DNA from: Pleurotus ostreatus/Saccharomyces cerevisiae fusant
Lineage: Eukaryota > Opisthokonta
Assembly (NCBI GenBank): GCA_024196135.1
Contig: JAMQCK010000548.1
Location: forward strand, 1 to 20,153
Direction: 5' to 3'
Length of the DNA stretch: 20,153 bases
Shown: piece after piece, positions 18,959-20,153 of the stretch
How the letters are laid out: the number at the start of each line of letters is the position of its first letter
Position numbering within the stretch: the stretch's first letter is position 1
Program-made: the position numbers and the translations under genes
The notes under the pieces: generated by a model
What the model saw: only the letters and a program-made list of their open reading frames with translations
The model's database searches: none
Told to the model about the DNA's origin: nothing

Positions 18959-19618
18959 CTACGCACGGAGACGCAGGTCGCGCAGGCGGCTGGCCAGGTC
19001 CTCGGGCTGGTTCACGGACCGTGGTGGACGGCCCAGACCAACGAGCCCAGACATCCGGTTCGCGAGCTCCTCTGCGGGGTCCTGCGCGGGGCGCGGGCGG
19101 GGCGACGCCGAGTCGCTGCGCGCGTATGGTGCGGGGCTGCGGCGCGCGACGCGCTTCGCGGGGCGCTGAGGACCCGTCGCGTTGTCGTTCTCCGACGTTG
19201 AGGGCGCGGGGCTCCGCTTGCTGCGGCGCGGGTGCGGGCCCTTGCGAGTGGCGCGCAGGAGGTCGGTCACGGTCGGTGCCGTGCGACGGCGGCTCTCGAG
19301 CCCCCACGTCTTGCTGAACGTGAGACCGGGAATTTCTTCCTCGTCTTTCTCAACGTACGAGTACGGTTGCGAACCCGAGGGTGCGCCACGCTGGTAGAAG
19401 GTCTCGTAGCGGGGGATGTCTTTGAGGGAGCGCATTAGGTTCAATCGATCGCAGTCAAAGCAGTGCAACGCACCGTATGTGGTCTCGCCGAAGGTGGCGA
19501 GCTCCCATTCGCGATCGGCCTGCTCCGCTGGGGAAAGAACGGGTGGGGGGAGCTGCTCCGGTTCGTAGCAGAACGAAGGGAAGCCAAACATGTGGAAAAC
19601 GTCGCCGGCCTGCATCAT
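18959..19618 (-). CDS. Unknown basic, low-complexity protein
   Basis: A single open exon from ATG-ATG at 19618 gives 219 residues. The frame is open for 32 more codons upstream without an ATG, so an upstream exon or a start at the second ATG is possible. Residues 1-125 look folded and not repetitive: AGDVFHMFGFPSFCYEPEQLPPP, then FGETTYGALHCFDCDRLNLMRSL with a CxxC-like FDCD, then an acidic YVEKDEEEIPGL. Residues 125-219 are Arg/Pro/Ser-rich and probably disordered (RRSKRSPAPSTSEND, KRVARRSPAPYARSDSASPRPRP), with a final short amphipathic segment (EDLASRLRDLRLR). The basic tail suggests a nuclear or nucleic-acid-associated protein, but I recognise no family. The coherent codon bias and TATA box upstream support a gene. 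Confidence 0.6.
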   Translation of the reverse strand: MMQAGDVFHMFGFPSFCYEPEQLPPPVLSPAEQADREWELATFGETTYGALHCFDCDRLNLMRSLKDIPRYETFYQRGAPSGSQPYSYVEKDEEEIPGLTFSKTWGLESRRRTAPTVTDLLRATRKGPHPRRSKRSPAPSTSENDNATGPQRPAKRVARRSPAPYARSDSASPRPRPAQDPAEELANRMSGLVGLGRPPRSVNQPEDLASRLRDLRLRA

Positions 19619-19827
19619 GACGGTAGTGGATACAAAGGCGTTCAGATCGGTGTGGCGCCGGAATCGGACTATGCTGGCAGCGTAGTGGATGCAATCGGCA
19701 GTCGGGATGAGCACGCTGCAGTCGATGGTATGGAGGAATTACAGGCAACGATGGATTGTGGCGACCAAGCAGAGCAGATCGCAGGGGGGCTGATACGGAA
19801 GGTTCGCCGAATCAGCCCGCGAAGCCC

Positions 19828-19833
19828 TATATA
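19828..19833 (-). promoter_or_regulatory. TATA box for the gene at 18959-19618
   Basis: The self-complementary tatata within ccctatataggc lies about 210 bp upstream of the proposed ATG. The distance leaves room for a 5' UTR with a small intron or for a start further upstream than proposed. Confidence 0.35.
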
Positions 19834-20070
19834 GGCACGACGCCTGTTTGGCCGGCACGCGCCAGCCAAACAAGCGAGATAGTCGTTTGCAAATTGATCT
19901 GGAAGGCGATCAGAGTCGATCAGCGGCGCTAACGCACGCCCCGCTCACCCTGAGCACGCCCTCACCCTCCGCGCGCCGTCCACCTGCAGGATCTACTAGA
20001 TCTGCGACGCGAGGCGGAGGGGGAGCGCGACGCGAGCGCTGGCGACGCGTCTCGGCGCCAACACCATCCC

Positions 20071-20109
20071 CGGATTGGCGCCGGAATCAAATCCAATCCG
20101 ATTCCGGCG
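20071..20109. repeat. Two overlapping, mutually exclusive inverted repeats
   Basis: CGGATTGG (20071-20078) is complementary to CCAATCCG (20093-20100), an 8-bp stem. CGCCGGAATC (20079-20088) is complementary to GATTCCGGCG (20100-20109), a 10-bp stem with an 11-base loop. The 3' arm of the first stem is inside the loop of the second, so the two can form only alternately or as a pseudoknot-like fold. Confidence 0.6.
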
Positions 20110-20153
20110 GAAGCATCTCCTTCTCCGCGCATCGGCCCCGTTGGCATCCCCGT

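Larger units (their letters stand above)
19619..20153. other. Upstream region of the 18959-19618 gene
   Basis: 535 bases to the window edge. It holds a TATA box on the minus strand (19828-19833), a short inverted repeat tttggc...gccaaa around 19848-19871, and the hairpin pair at 20071-20109. Open frames here on both strands look like chance in GC-rich DNA. Confidence 0.5.

Overview
The window reads as nuclear DNA of a filamentous basidiomycete (Agaricomycetes, plausibly Polyporales-like). The main grounds are many spliceosomal introns of about 46-64 bp with GTRNGT donors and YAG acceptors, GC-rich coding exons, a DUF6535 membrane protein (a family typical of Agaricomycetes), an intron-containing Tc1/mariner-like transposase of basidiomycete type, and a Ty1/copia-like LTR. 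All gene models were spliced by hand from reading frames, splice motifs and protein-family knowledge. No alignment, transcript or database search was available.

Layout. 1-327: end of an LTR retrotransposon (polypurine tract, then a TG...CA LTR with a TATA box). 434-1607 (-): five-exon DD34E transposase with an open frame and intact catalytic triad. 1608-2867: non-coding DNA with degenerate and 24-bp tandem repeats. 2868-3637 (+): small three-exon protein with two beta-rich modules, function unknown. 4216-5495 (+): five-exon F-box protein. 5672-7400 (-): Nop8-like nucleolar RRM protein, convergent with the F-box gene. 8155-8860 (+): single-pass membrane protein with a cytoplasmic PPxY motif. 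9180-12400 (-): 1001-residue DUF6535 multi-pass membrane protein, one of whose introns has AT instead of GT at the donor. 12673-16625 (+): 17-exon DIS3/Rrp44, the catalytic exosome subunit, with PIN and RNB active sites complete. 16626-18958: 2.3 kb without a credible gene but rich in short tandem duplications and ending in a purine-rich tract. 18959-19618 (-): basic, low-complexity protein of unknown function. 19619-20153: its upstream region, with a TATA box and two mutually exclusive hairpins.

Functional themes. Two housekeeping genes belong to RNA metabolism: DIS3 (exosome RNA decay and rRNA processing) and Nop8 (60S ribosome biogenesis). They are not adjacent and I do not infer an operon-like link. 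DIS3 and the DUF6535 gene are divergent over a 272-bp shared promoter region. The rest is accessory or lineage-specific.

I did not find a convincing new multi-gene system. The best leads are the AT-AG intron in the DUF6535 gene, a duplicated 3' splice site in DIS3 intron 1, a five-copy 24/25-bp periodic array near 17.5 kb, the recurrence of unrelated tandem duplications of about 21-37 bp across the intergenic DNA, an apparently intact mariner transposase, and two unclassified small proteins.
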